The notes under the pieces are model-generated. The model saw only the letters and a list, made by a program, of their open reading frames with translations, did not search any database and was not told the origin of the DNA. Below are positions 50,768 through 59,785 of a stretch of 64,000 nt of DNA, one piece after another. How positions within the stretch are numbered: the stretch's first letter is position 1; every line of letters starts with the position of its first letter. The stretch lies in NCBI GenBank assembly GCA_964384945.1, contig CAYLMK010000003.1:343053-407052 (forward strand). The letters run 5' to 3'. The translations under genes were made by a program, and so were the position numbers. Source of the DNA: S015-6 sp964384945. Lineage in GTDB: Bacteria > Desulfobacterota > DSWW01.

Positions 50768-50865
50768 GTTCATTCAAATTTATGGCAATTCGCGGGTTGT
50801 GTCAAGAGAAAAAACAGAGATCGACTTATGCTAACTATCTGTAAATTATATATTATTGAGTGAAC
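50768..50865. promoter_or_regulatory. widely spaced inverted repeat in TetR intergenic region
   Basis: GTTCATTCAA (50768-50777) and TTGAGTGAAC (50856-50865) are inverted copies differing by one base, about 80 bases apart in an AT-rich space between the TetR gene and the DUF35 operon. They may be two operator half-sites of the regulator, one close to each gene. Confidence 0.4.
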
Positions 50866-50885
50866 CCCACAAGCGAAGAAAATCG

Positions 50886-50923
50886 TTGACATCCTCGGTC
50901 TTGCTCTGACATAATTGGGTCAG
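50886..50923 (+). promoter_or_regulatory. sigma-70 promoter with overlapping palindrome
   Basis: TTGACA (50886-50891), an 18-base spacer, then CATAAT (50910-50915), five of six to consensus. A palindrome CTGAC-N8-GTCAG (50906-50923) covers the -10 box and is a candidate operator for the divergent TetR. The likely product is the DUF35/thiolase operon transcript. Confidence 0.65.
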
Positions 50924-50998
50924 CCATTCAATTGCCACAACACCTGCACCCATACCAGCCCCGGAGCCGCCCTTCAGACCCTAGCAGGAGAGCCGAGC

Positions 50999-51481
50999 AT
51001 GAAGATCCAGAACGGAGCGCTGATCCTCGAGCCGGGCGAGCGGACGATTCGACCGGACATCTTCGCGAGGGTGGAGGGGGACCCCGCCCCTCACCTGCTG
51101 GCACGCCAATGCCTGGATTGCGGCGATATTTCCTTTCCGCCGTTCCGGTACTGCCTCAAATGCCATGGAGAGAAGGAAACCGCGGAAAAGGTGTTGAGCA
51201 ACGACGCCGTCCTGACCTCTTACACGATCGCCCGGCAGGTCATGCCCGGGTTCGAGCCGGACTACATCCTCGCAAACGTCCGGATGAAGGACGACCCTTC
51301 CCTCGTCCTGGTCGCTCAGTTGACCGAGATAAAACTCGAGGATGTGAGGATCGGCATGGAGTTGACGATGGTTCCCAGGATCATCAAGACCCTGATGAAC
51401 GGCGAAAGGGTCGTGTCCTACTGCTTTCGCCCCAACAACCCGGCCAAACGGAGCTTGGGAGAAGGAGGGCAGGCCCAATGA
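50999..51481 (+). CDS. DUF35 OB-fold zinc-ribbon protein, BbsA-like
   Basis: 160 residues from ATG 50999 with CAGGAG eight bases upstream. Zinc ligands CLDCGDISFPPFRYCLKC and an OB-fold tail (SYTIARQVMPGFEPDYIL). Such proteins partner SCP2-type thiolases, as BbsA does with BbsB in toluene degradation, where the pair cleaves a 3-oxoacyl-CoA. The next gene begins with ATGA overlap and is the thiolase, which supports this role. Confidence 0.85.
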   Translation: MKIQNGALILEPGERTIRPDIFARVEGDPAPHLLARQCLDCGDISFPPFRYCLKCHGEKETAEKVLSNDAVLTSYTIARQVMPGFEPDYILANVRMKDDPSLVLVAQLTEIKLEDVRIGMELTMVPRIIKTLMNGERVVSYCFRPNNPAKRSLGEGGQAQ

Positions 51482-52638
51482 GAGACGTGGCGATCATAGG
51501 AGCCGGAATGGTCAAGTTCGGCAAGTTTCCTCAGTACGCGGCCGCCCGGATGGGCGGAGACGCCGGGCGCATGGCCCTGGAACAGGCCGGGATCAGGCCC
51601 GCGCAGATTCAGGCAACCTTTGTGGGCAACATCGGCAACCCCCCCAACCTGGCCCAGCGTGTGAACGGGGAAATCGGCGTCACCGGCATTCCGGCCTTCA
51701 ACCACGAGAACGCCTGCGCAAGCTCTTCGGCGGCGTTCCGTCAGGCCGCCCTTTCCGTGGCCAACGAAGTGCTGGATTACGCCCTGGTCGTGGGTGTGGA
51801 GAACATGACCAGCCACATCGAGATGGGGTTGACGTCCGCCGGCCCGCTGGTGCTTCCCCACGGAGCCAACATCGAGGCGGACAACGGCATGATGATGCCC
51901 GCGGTCTTTGCCCTGCTGGGAAGAAGACACATGGCGGAGTTCGGGACCACCCCGGAGCAGTTCGCCCGGGTGGCGGTGAAGAACCACAAGCACTCGGCCC
52001 GGAATCCCTATGCGCACTACCAGAAGGTCTTCACCCTGGAGGAGATTCTCCAGTCCCGCATGGTCTGCGACCCCTTGACCCTTCTGCAGTGCTGCCCCAT
52101 CGGAGACGGGGCCGCGGCGGTCGTCGTCACCACCGCCGAAAACGCGAGGAGACACACGACCAAGCCGGTCTTTGTCGGTGCGTCCGTGCTCACCTCGGGA
52201 CAGTACAAGGAGTCGGCCGAGGGCCCCCCCCGGATCGAGGCCTGCGCCCGGGCGGCCAGGGAGGCCTATGAAACGGCCGGCGTGAGCCCGCAGGACTTGG
52301 ACGTGGTCGAGCTTCACGACTGCTTCAGCATCCACGAACTGGTAGCCTACGAAGATCTGGGCCTCTGCCCGAAGGGAGAGGGAGGCCGGTTCATCGACGA
52401 AGGCCTGTCGGGATACGGGGGAAAGGTCGTGGTAAACCCCTCGGGCGGCCTTCTGTGCAAGGGCCACCCGATCGGCGCCACGGGGGTCGCCCAGCTGGTC
52501 GAGATCGTCTGGCAGCTCCAGGGCCTCTGCGGCGACCGGCAGGTCCCGGGCGCCAGGGTGGGGCTCACCCACAACGGGGGCGGATTCGGCCCGGGCAACG
52601 AGCCGGGGGCCATGAGCATCACGATCCTGAAGGCGTGA
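51478..52638 (+). CDS. thiolase-family acetyl-CoA acyltransferase, BbsB/SCP2-like
   Basis: 386 residues. Nucleophilic cysteine in HENACASSSAAFR, then the ELHDCFSIHEL and LCKGHPIGATGVAQLVEI segments, and the terminal HNGGGFGPGNEPGA. The split order (one active Cys, GHPIGATG) is that of SCP2-like thiolases that work with DUF35 partners. Likely releases an acyl-CoA by thiolytic cleavage in a CoA-thioester pathway. Confidence 0.9.
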   Translation: MRDVAIIGAGMVKFGKFPQYAAARMGGDAGRMALEQAGIRPAQIQATFVGNIGNPPNLAQRVNGEIGVTGIPAFNHENACASSSAAFRQAALSVANEVLDYALVVGVENMTSHIEMGLTSAGPLVLPHGANIEADNGMMMPAVFALLGRRHMAEFGTTPEQFARVAVKNHKHSARNPYAHYQKVFTLEEILQSRMVCDPLTLLQCCPIGDGAAAVVVTTAENARRHTTKPVFVGASVLTSGQYKESAEGPPRIEACARAAREAYETAGVSPQDLDVVELHDCFSIHELVAYEDLGLCPKGEGGRFIDEGLSGYGGKVVVNPSGGLLCKGHPIGATGVAQLVEIVWQLQGLCGDRQVPGARVGLTHNGGGFGPGNEPGAMSITILKA

Positions 52639-52807
52639 GGGGTTTCGCTCAGCGAATAGCTGTTAGCCGTTAGGTGTTAGCCCACCCGTCCGTCCCCTGT
52701 TGTCGCCGGATGGCATAAGGATGGGGCGGGGTGGGGAGCTAAAAGCGAAGAGCTGTCAGACCAATTCCGCGAGCCTCTTGGAAAAGGCGGTCGAGGAGAG
52801 ATAGAAA
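52639..52807. repeat. short TTAG repeats in intergenic space
   Basis: The 169 bases after the thiolase gene contain TGTTAGCCGTTAGGTGTTAG, three TTAG units in 20 bases, and no gene. Such TTAGC-type tracts occur between genes in several deltaproteobacteria. No promoter was clear before the PaaK-like gene. Confidence 0.3.
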
Positions 52808-54184
52808 ATGGCCTTCGACGACTATTTCGACGAAAAGCTCTACAGGATGCAGAATACGCCGGAGGTCCGGGAGGTGCAGCTCCACAAGCTCCGGAAGAAC
52901 CTGACCGGTTTCTACGGCCGGAGCCCCCTGGTGAAGGGGCTTCTCGATTCCCAGGGGGTGAACCCGGAGAATCTCACCTTTGAGGTCTTCCGGAATGTTT
53001 TCCCCGTCATGGGCCAGGACACCATGAGGGGCTCCCTCGCCGCCGAGGGCGCCAAGAAGCCGGGGTTCGTCGTGGACATGATCGCGGGCATGCTCGGGAT
53101 CGATCCGGACGATTACGTGTTGATGTGCGCCACTTCCGGAACGACCGGCGAGCCCACGCCCTATTTTTTCACAGCCGAGGATCTCGAGTGGATGCCCAGG
53201 GGCACCTCCCGCGTCATGTTCATGGTGACCGGCGGCGACAGGGAGGAAATCCGCAAGATGCGCGCCATCCAGGGGTTCGGCCTGAGCATGTTCGGCGCGG
53301 GCGTTCCCTTGGTGGAAAGCCTCACGCGTCTCGGGATCACGTGCATCCCGGTCGGGGCCGAAGGGGGGTCGGGTCCAATCCTCAAGTTCAGCGAACGATT
53401 TGCGGCCAACTGCATCTGGTGCACCCCTTCCCTGGCCGAGTATCTGGTCGATACCGCCCTGGAGAGGATCCGGGCCATCGGGTTCAAGCGCGTCTTCTGC
53501 GGCGCCGAGCCCGGGGCCGGGATCCCCGAGGTCAAACAGAAGATCGAGAGCGGCTTCCGCGCCCGGCTTTACGACGGCATGGGCCTGATCGGAGGCCTGT
53601 CCCTCTCCTCCTGCAACGCGGAGGAATACACGGGCATGCACCATCTGACCGACGACATGTTCCTGTTCGAACTGGTCGACCCGGAAACCAGGGAACCCGT
53701 GCCCTGGGAGGACGAGGCGGTAGGGGCGCTCGTGATGACCCCGCTGCAGGGATTCAGCATGCCGCCGGGCCGCTTCTCCTCGGGCGATGTGGCCCAGCTC
53801 TTTCTCGCCCCATGCCCGTGCGGCGAGCCGGGCTGGCGCATCAAGATGAGGGGCCGCACCGATGACATGCTCAAGGTCAAGGGTGTCATCGTCTACCCTT
53901 CCGCGGTCGACGGGGTGATCACCGGTTTCGTGCCTCGGGTCACCGGGGAGTTCCGGATCGTGCTCGATGCGCCCCCGCCCCGGGTCGAGCCGCCCCTGAA
54001 GCTCAAGGTCGAGTTCGCCGAAGGCACCGTCGAAGAAGAGCTTGAGGCCCTCGCCGGGGAAATCGAGGGGGAGATGCACGCCAAGCTCAAGGTGCGGCCC
54101 AGAATCACGTGGGTTCCGCCCATGAGCCTCGAGCGGGCCACGCACAAGACCCGGTTCATCGAAAAGGCGTATGAAAAGAATTAG
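52808..54184 (+). CDS. phenylacetate-CoA ligase-like (PaaK family) AMP-forming ligase
   Basis: 458 residues. The ATP motif YVLMCATSGTTGEPTPYFF, the DGMGLIGG-like A5 segment, and the late GRTDDMLKVKGVIVYPSAVD motif are those of PaaK-type adenylating enzymes, which activate aryl or alkyl acids to CoA thioesters. The substrate is unknown. A hairpin (GGATCCGGG...CCCGGATCC) follows it. Confidence 0.9.
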   Translation: MAFDDYFDEKLYRMQNTPEVREVQLHKLRKNLTGFYGRSPLVKGLLDSQGVNPENLTFEVFRNVFPVMGQDTMRGSLAAEGAKKPGFVVDMIAGMLGIDPDDYVLMCATSGTTGEPTPYFFTAEDLEWMPRGTSRVMFMVTGGDREEIRKMRAIQGFGLSMFGAGVPLVESLTRLGITCIPVGAEGGSGPILKFSERFAANCIWCTPSLAEYLVDTALERIRAIGFKRVFCGAEPGAGIPEVKQKIESGFRARLYDGMGLIGGLSLSSCNAEEYTGMHHLTDDMFLFELVDPETREPVPWEDEAVGALVMTPLQGFSMPPGRFSSGDVAQLFLAPCPCGEPGWRIKMRGRTDDMLKVKGVIVYPSAVDGVITGFVPRVTGEFRIVLDAPPPRVEPPLKLKVEFAEGTVEEELEALAGEIEGEMHAKLKVRPRITWVPPMSLERATHKTRFIEKAYEKN

Positions 54185-54190
54185 GGTCCT

Positions 54191-54225
54191 GGATCCGGGA
54201 TCGGGGGCTTGACCCCGGATCCTTT
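54191..54225 (+). terminator. hairpin after the CoA-ligase gene
   Basis: GGATCCGGG (54191-54199) pairs perfectly with CCCGGATCC (54214-54222) and is followed by TTTCC. With so few T it may attenuate rather than stop transcription into the next gene. Confidence 0.5.
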
Positions 54226-54253
54226 CCTCGCATCCGTCCGAAGGAGGTGAGTG

Positions 54254-57199
54254 ATGGAGGCACCCGCAACGCAGTACGAGGCTGCCGCAAGACCCCTCGG
54301 AGAGCCTCTCGAAAAGACTCTGGCCGCCATTGTCGGTGAAGATCACCTGCTGCAGGAGCCGGAGAAACTGGCCCCCTATTTCACAGGGCCCGTGAAGACG
54401 GTTGGCCTCGTGGCCGTCCGGCCGGGCCGCACGGAAGAGGTCCGGGAGGTGGTCAGGGCCGCCCATGCCCGCGGAATCGCCGTTTACACGATCAACGACC
54501 GGCACCTGAGGCCGGAGACGGTCGACCGGCCGGGAATCCTGCTCGATTTCGGCCGCATGACGGCCATCGAGAAGCTCGACAAGCGGAACCTCCTCGCACA
54601 CGTCCAGCGAGGGCTCACCTTCGAGGCATTGCAGAAGACGCTTGACGAGCACGGCTTGAAGATCGCCGCTCCCCTGGCGGCCACCTCGGAGTCGGTCCTC
54701 TGCAACTTCGTCAACCGCGCTCCCCACAAGAAGGCCACCCTCTATGCCGAGCCCCATGTATACAACATGCAGGTCGTCCTGGCCGACGGAAATCTCCTGC
54801 GAACAGGCAGTCACGCCTTGAACGATCGGAATGACTGCCGTGAGGACGGAGGCCCGAGCCTGAGCCGCTGGTATCTCGGTTCCGAGGACATCTTCGGGGT
54901 CGTGACGCGGGCCACGGTCTGGCTCTACCCCAAGACCGAGTGCCGGGACGTGCTCCTGTTCGGCATCGACACGATCGAGGATGCGGTTCGGGCGCTCCGC
55001 AACGGCCCGCGGATGGAATTCGGATGGGAATACCTGGCCGTCAATCGGCGCTTTCTCGCCTTCCTCCTCGGGATCAAGGACGCAAAGGCGCCGGAATGGA
55101 CCCTGATCGTGGGCTTCGACGGCCGCAAGAGGCTGGTGGAGTACCAGAAGAGGAAGGTCCTGGAGGTGATCCCCGGCCTCGGAGGAAAACCCCTGGATGC
55201 GTACAAACCGGAAATTCTCAGGCTGCTCGACGAGGTGTGGTACCAGGCCTCCCCGCTTCATACGGGCTTCTATGCGGACTGCACGCGCGTCAAGGCGCTC
55301 GACGAGCTGGCCCGGCAGCACCTGGCAAAGGCCGGGATTCCCCAGGAGCAGACAGGCCAGTGCCTCCTTTCGGTGAACCGGGGCCGCTGTCTCTATTCCC
55401 AGTACGACGTGTTCGAAGAGCCGGCCGAGCACAGGGGAACGATCGAGGCCCTCGAGAGAAGGCTTGCCACCGCAGGAGCCTTCTACGATCGACCGGGCGG
55501 CGAGCTGGCCAGGCAGGTCATCGACAGCGTGCCCAACCTCAGGAGACACCTCCGGACGATCAAGTCGGTGACCGATCCGAAAGGGATCCTCAACCCGGGA
55601 CGAACCGTTTCCACGGACGATGAAGGGTACAGTCCGTTGCCGGTGGGAATCGAAACCGACCGGGACACCGGCATCGAGGCCGGCAACCTGAAGGCCGTGG
55701 AGGAAAAACTCAAGGCGGCCCTCGGCCAGGAGTGGGTGAGTTCCAACCCTGCGGACCTCTCTGTGTACGGAAGGGACTTCACGATCTATTCGGGGGAGCG
55801 CCCCAATCTCGTGGTGCTGCCCGAGACCACCGAAGAGGTGCGGAAGGTGATGCGGATCGCCTACGAGCACAAGATCCCGGTGGTGCCCCTTTCCACGGGG
55901 TTCAACCACGGCGGCCTCACCGTGCCGAGGAAGGGCGGGATCCTCGTGGACTTGAAGCGCATGAACCGCCTCACCGAGATCGACGAGGAGACGCTCACCG
56001 CCACCTTCGAGCCCGGGGTGCGCATGCGCAATCTCTGGCAGGAATGCCAGCGCGTGACCACCTACAAGGGCCTGAGACTCAAACCGATCCTGCCGCTCAC
56101 CTTCGGAAGCGTATCGCTCCTGAGCAACTACGTCTCGCGGGGCGGGCCGGGCAGCGCGCTGAAATACGGATTCGGCTCGGACCTCACCGTGAACATGACC
56201 TGGGTCCTCCCCAACGGCGAGATTCTTTGTACCGGGCCTTCTTCCGTTCCGGGGGTCGGCAACCTCGGGATCAACTGGGGTCCCGGCCCGGACATCTCCG
56301 GTATGTTCTTCAATGCGGACGGCGCCTTCGGCATCTGCACCCGGCTGACGGCAAAACTCTACCCGGACATGCCCTGCGAGGAGCGGATCCAGACCGGGAT
56401 CTTCGACGAGGACCCGGAGGGCATCGAGAAGGCCTGCAAGGCCGTCTATGACTTCTCCCAGGAGCATCTGGTCGAGTTCATGTACAAAACGCACCCGGGC
56501 ACCATCTGCGTGGGGCTGGGAGGCATCCTCGGCATGGAACCGCAGGAACTCCTGTCCATGACCCCCAAACAGCCTCTTTTCCTGCTCGTTACCGGCATGG
56601 ACGAGGAGGAGACCCGGATCCGCGCCGAGCTCACCACGGAGGTTCTGGCCCGCAACGGCGTGATGGTGGTGGACCCCAGCACGCTCCCGCCCGAACTGTC
56701 CGAGATGATCTCCACCGACCCGCTCAAGGCAAGCCTGGGGGTGAAGTACAACACCGTGGGCACACACCGGGGCGCCTTCCAGTGGCAGGCAGGGTACGTC
56801 TCGGTCGACCGGGTCCCGATCCTCACCATGGAGTACAAGAAGCTCGTCCGGAAATACTGGAAGACCTCGGACCCGAAGGCCACGCTCGAATCCTCCTTGA
56901 CCGGAACGGTCATCCAGGGACCCCTTCCCTATGCGCGAATCGGCACCATCGAGTTCGACTACTGGTGGGACCAGGGCAACCCGGAGGCGGTCAAGAGGGC
57001 CAGCGTGATGCTTCGCAAGACCACGGAGTTGCTGCTCGCCCACGGCGGAATCCCGATCCGGAACATGTTCGGCTTCGGGGAGCTTCTCCTGCCGCGGCTG
57101 GGCGTTTACCACGGCCTGGTCAAGAGGATGCGGAGGGCCTTTGACCCGGCCAACCTGATGCACCCGGACGTGCTTCCGGCCACCGACGACTATCTGTGA
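54254..57199 (+). CDS. tandem-duplicated FAD-linked oxidase (FAD_binding_4 family)
   Basis: 981 residues from ATG 54254 with AAGGAGGT five bases upstream. Two complete oxidase-like modules lie head to tail (about residues 20-455 and 470-981). The second has the FAD phosphate loop STGFNHGGLTVPRKGGILVD, ATFEPGVRMRNLW and a C-terminal FDPANLMHPDV. The first has GRTEEVREVVRAAH, LAHVQRGLTFEALQK and DPKGILNPGRTV, but its FAD loop reads YTINDRHLRPETVD, without the expected glycines, so it may no longer bind FAD. Single-module relatives include GlcD, D-lactate dehydrogenase and p-cresol methylhydroxylase-like enzymes. The next gene encodes its probable Fe-S partner. Confidence 0.82.
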   Translation: MEAPATQYEAAARPLGEPLEKTLAAIVGEDHLLQEPEKLAPYFTGPVKTVGLVAVRPGRTEEVREVVRAAHARGIAVYTINDRHLRPETVDRPGILLDFGRMTAIEKLDKRNLLAHVQRGLTFEALQKTLDEHGLKIAAPLAATSESVLCNFVNRAPHKKATLYAEPHVYNMQVVLADGNLLRTGSHALNDRNDCREDGGPSLSRWYLGSEDIFGVVTRATVWLYPKTECRDVLLFGIDTIEDAVRALRNGPRMEFGWEYLAVNRRFLAFLLGIKDAKAPEWTLIVGFDGRKRLVEYQKRKVLEVIPGLGGKPLDAYKPEILRLLDEVWYQASPLHTGFYADCTRVKALDELARQHLAKAGIPQEQTGQCLLSVNRGRCLYSQYDVFEEPAEHRGTIEALERRLATAGAFYDRPGGELARQVIDSVPNLRRHLRTIKSVTDPKGILNPGRTVSTDDEGYSPLPVGIETDRDTGIEAGNLKAVEEKLKAALGQEWVSSNPADLSVYGRDFTIYSGERPNLVVLPETTEEVRKVMRIAYEHKIPVVPLSTGFNHGGLTVPRKGGILVDLKRMNRLTEIDEETLTATFEPGVRMRNLWQECQRVTTYKGLRLKPILPLTFGSVSLLSNYVSRGGPGSALKYGFGSDLTVNMTWVLPNGEILCTGPSSVPGVGNLGINWGPGPDISGMFFNADGAFGICTRLTAKLYPDMPCEERIQTGIFDEDPEGIEKACKAVYDFSQEHLVEFMYKTHPGTICVGLGGILGMEPQELLSMTPKQPLFLLVTGMDEEETRIRAELTTEVLARNGVMVVDPSTLPPELSEMISTDPLKASLGVKYNTVGTHRGAFQWQAGYVSVDRVPILTMEYKKLVRKYWKTSDPKATLESSLTGTVIQGPLPYARIGTIEFDYWWDQGNPEAVKRASVMLRKTTELLLAHGGIPIRNMFGFGELLLPRLGVYHGLVKRMRRAFDPANLMHPDVLPATDDYL

Positions 57200-57229
57200 C
57201 AAAGGCGCAAGGGAAGAAGGAGGGTAGAG

Positions 57230-58468
57230 ATGGCCAAGGATGCGAAGGTGGCTCAGAACATAAAGCCTCTGGCCGAGTACCGCAACATGGCCTGGAAGTG
57301 CTGGAAGTGCGGGTTCTGCAAGATGAGCCACCCGGACGAGCAGCATACGCACAAGTATTCGGACAATTGCCCGCGAGGGACCCGTTACCGGTTCGACTCG
57401 TTTTACGGGGTGGGCACCCAGGAACTGGTCCGTTCGCTGACGTGCGATCCGCCTGAGCTCGATCTCAAGGATCCCCAGGTGGCCGAGCGTATCCGCCAGA
57501 TCGTCTACACCTGCCCCCAGTGCGGGGCCTGCCAGGAGAACTGCAACCCGACCAAGCACCTCGAGCCGGCCAACGCCTCGATCGCTTTGAGACGATGGCT
57601 CGTCGAGCAGGGGCTCGGGCCCCTTCCCGAGCACCAGCCTCTCATCAAGAGCATCATGAACTATGACAACCCCTGGATGCAGCCCCGGGCGGCGCGGGAA
57701 AAGTGGGCCAGGAAGAGGAAGGTCAAGGACGCGTCCAAGGAGGAAATCGATGTGCTCTACTACCCCGGGTGCACGGCCTCCTACGACCCTTACATCCAGC
57801 CGGTGGCCGGCTGGGTCACCGAGGTGCTGGAGGCCGCAGGCGTGGACTTCGGCATCCTCGGCAAGAACGAGATCTGCTGCGGGTCGACCGTGATGCGCGT
57901 GGGCGACATGGACGGATTCCGCAAGATCCGGTCCAGGAACCTGGAGAGCCTGAACAGCACCTCGGCCAAGACGATCGTCACGGCCTGCGCTGGATGCTTC
58001 AGCACCCTGAGCCACGAGTACCAGCAGGATCTCAAGGCACCGGTCAAGCACATCGTGGAGTTCATGGAGGAACTCATCCGGGAGGGCAGGCTCACGTTCA
58101 GCAAGAGCCTCGACATGGATGTCACCTACCACGATCCCTGCCACGTGGGCCGGTATTGCGGCGTCTACGACGCCCCCCGGAACATCCTGAAGGCCCTGCC
58201 GGGGGTCCGGCTGATCGAGATGCAGAGGATCCGGGAGTGGAGCTGGTGCTGCGGGGCGGGCGGAGGGTGCCGGACCGCATTCCCGGAGCAGATTGCCGGC
58301 TTCGCCGCAGAGGCCCGACTGGAGGAGGCGTTCGAAACCGGGGCGAAGACGCTCGTGACCTGCTGCCCCTTCTGCGAACAAAACCTGGGCGAGAACGCCA
58401 AGCGGACCTTTGATCGGTTCGGCATGGAGGTCAGGGACATCATGGAACTGGTGTACCTGGCCCTGTAG
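57230..58468 (+). CDS. HdrD/GlcF-like Fe-S oxidoreductase subunit
   Basis: 412 residues. Ferredoxin part: KCWKCGFCKMSHPDE and TCPQCGACQENCNPTK. Two CCG domains follow: LYYPGCTASYD with ICCGSTVMR, and TYHDPCHVGRYCG with WCCGAGGGC. CCG domains bind non-cubane 4Fe-4S clusters or relay electrons to membrane quinones or heterodisulfide. In GlcDEF and lactate dehydrogenases such a subunit accepts electrons from the FAD oxidase; the gene is 30 bases after the oxidase. Confidence 0.9.
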   Translation: MAKDAKVAQNIKPLAEYRNMAWKCWKCGFCKMSHPDEQHTHKYSDNCPRGTRYRFDSFYGVGTQELVRSLTCDPPELDLKDPQVAERIRQIVYTCPQCGACQENCNPTKHLEPANASIALRRWLVEQGLGPLPEHQPLIKSIMNYDNPWMQPRAAREKWARKRKVKDASKEEIDVLYYPGCTASYDPYIQPVAGWVTEVLEAAGVDFGILGKNEICCGSTVMRVGDMDGFRKIRSRNLESLNSTSAKTIVTACAGCFSTLSHEYQQDLKAPVKHIVEFMEELIREGRLTFSKSLDMDVTYHDPCHVGRYCGVYDAPRNILKALPGVRLIEMQRIREWSWCCGAGGGCRTAFPEQIAGFAAEARLEEAFETGAKTLVTCCPFCEQNLGENAKRTFDRFGMEVRDIMELVYLAL

Positions 58469-58589
58469 CCCCACGACTCCGTCCCGCCCATCCTTACAGA
58501 CGAAAGGGGGGCAGGGACCAGGGATCGGGAATCAGGCCCCGCCTCGAGGCCCCCGGGGAACCCAGAATCTGAGCACGCGAGCGGCGGTA

Positions 58590-59573
58590 GTGGAAAAGAC
58601 CCAAGCTTCGTCAACGGTTGCCTTTGCGCCCGCGCACCCGTCCTTTGACAGGAAATACGGCTGGATCGCCTTCGGCCTTCTCTTTCTCGTCGTCGTGGGG
58701 TCCACGTACATTCACCATTTTCGACCGGCCCTGCTCATGGTGCCCGACAACAGGGACATCGGCTCCTGGTCGAGGCCGGCCTTCGGGAACACCGTGCTCT
58801 ACGACCGCCTGACCGAGGGGGAGAGGGCGAAACTGCTTGCCGAAGGCGTCCCCGGGGGCGACAGCGCCCTCGACCAGTTCCTGGGTATGGATCTCTTCAC
58901 GATCCTTCTCGGCTGGATCTGCTTCCTTCACGCGAGGAAGCACTTCGGCTTCTGGATGGCCTCGTCCTTTCTGATCGGCTCCTTTGTCTTCACCGGCCTC
59001 GAAGAGTCGATGTGGATCCTCCTGGGACGCTTCAACCCGCAGACGACCTCGAGCCCTCTGGGGGAGGCGGTCTATGGAACCTACTGGTTCACCAAGGGCG
59101 GGCTCTGGTTCCTCGAGACGCCGGTCACCGCCTGCGTGGGCTGGTTCTTCATCGCCTACAGTTGCGTTTTGGTCGCCGGCAAGGTGTTCCCGCGGATGGG
59201 CCTGCCGGGCCGCGCCACGGCGGGAGGGCTCGTCGCCATGGGCATCGATCTCTGGATGGACCCGGTCGCAACCTCGGCGCAGATCATGAATTGGGTCTGG
59301 GCAAAGGGAGACGTTCTCATCGTGCTCGGCATTCCCCACACCAATTTCGTCGGCTGGTTCCTGCTGATCTTTCTCTTCGCCGTCTTCTGGGAGAATCTCC
59401 CTCTCTTTGAGAAGCGCTGGGGAAGGCCCAGGGCGACGGTGGCCTTTTACGGAATTCTCTTTGGCACGGAAATCGCCATCCTCGCCTTCTTCATGATCTG
59501 GATCGCGATTCTGGGGAACCTCTTCTCATGGGCGGGGTTCGAGCATGCCGTAACCGTGCCCAGGGGCTGGTAG
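58590..59573 (+). CDS. CruF/DUF422-like carotenoid-synthesis membrane protein, first paralogue
   Basis: 327 residues from GTG 58590; no strong ribosome site, the frame is open from 58410. Seven or eight membrane segments. Family features: TPVTACVGWFFIAYSCVLV, GIDLWMDPV, and GIPHTNFVGWFLLIFLFAVF. CruF/DUF422 proteins hydrate or hydroxylate carotenoid ends (for example bisanhydrobacterioruberin hydratase). No other recognisable carotenoid gene is present, so the substrate may be another isoprenoid. Confidence 0.7.
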   Translation: MEKTQASSTVAFAPAHPSFDRKYGWIAFGLLFLVVVGSTYIHHFRPALLMVPDNRDIGSWSRPAFGNTVLYDRLTEGERAKLLAEGVPGGDSALDQFLGMDLFTILLGWICFLHARKHFGFWMASSFLIGSFVFTGLEESMWILLGRFNPQTTSSPLGEAVYGTYWFTKGGLWFLETPVTACVGWFFIAYSCVLVAGKVFPRMGLPGRATAGGLVAMGIDLWMDPVATSAQIMNWVWAKGDVLIVLGIPHTNFVGWFLLIFLFAVFWENLPLFEKRWGRPRATVAFYGILFGTEIAILAFFMIWIAILGNLFSWAGFEHAVTVPRGW

Positions 59574-59587
59574 GAAAGGAGTCGCTC

Positions 59588-59785
59588 GTGTGGAGGAAAG
59601 TCTGGAGGAACCGTATCGAGTTCTACCCCTATCTCTCGATCTACCTGTTCTGGTTTCTCGGCTCCTTCGTGAGTTCCTTCCAGGTGCAGAACCGGCCCGG
59701 CATCGTTGCCCTGGGCGTGGTGAGCCTCCCGTCGGTGCTGCTCATCACGGTCGCAGCGGTCCGGACCTACCGGGAGCTGCCCTGA
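59588..59785 (+). CDS. small two-segment membrane protein
   Basis: 65 residues from GTG 59588, AAAGGAG six bases upstream. Two membrane segments (YPYLSIYLFWFLGSFVSSF and IVALGVVSLPSVLLITVAA). Its stop abuts the start of the second CruF-like gene, so the two are translated together. No family recognised. Confidence 0.65.
   Translation: MWRKVWRNRIEFYPYLSIYLFWFLGSFVSSFQVQNRPGIVALGVVSLPSVLLITVAAVRTYRELP

Noticed and set aside
52739..58474. Uninterrupted minus-strand frame of 1911 codons
   Set aside because: It lies opposite several clear genes (CoA ligase, FAD oxidase, Fe-S subunit). Its composition (His/Arg/Gly/Val-rich) and lack of any motif mark it as an antisense shadow in GC-rich DNA.
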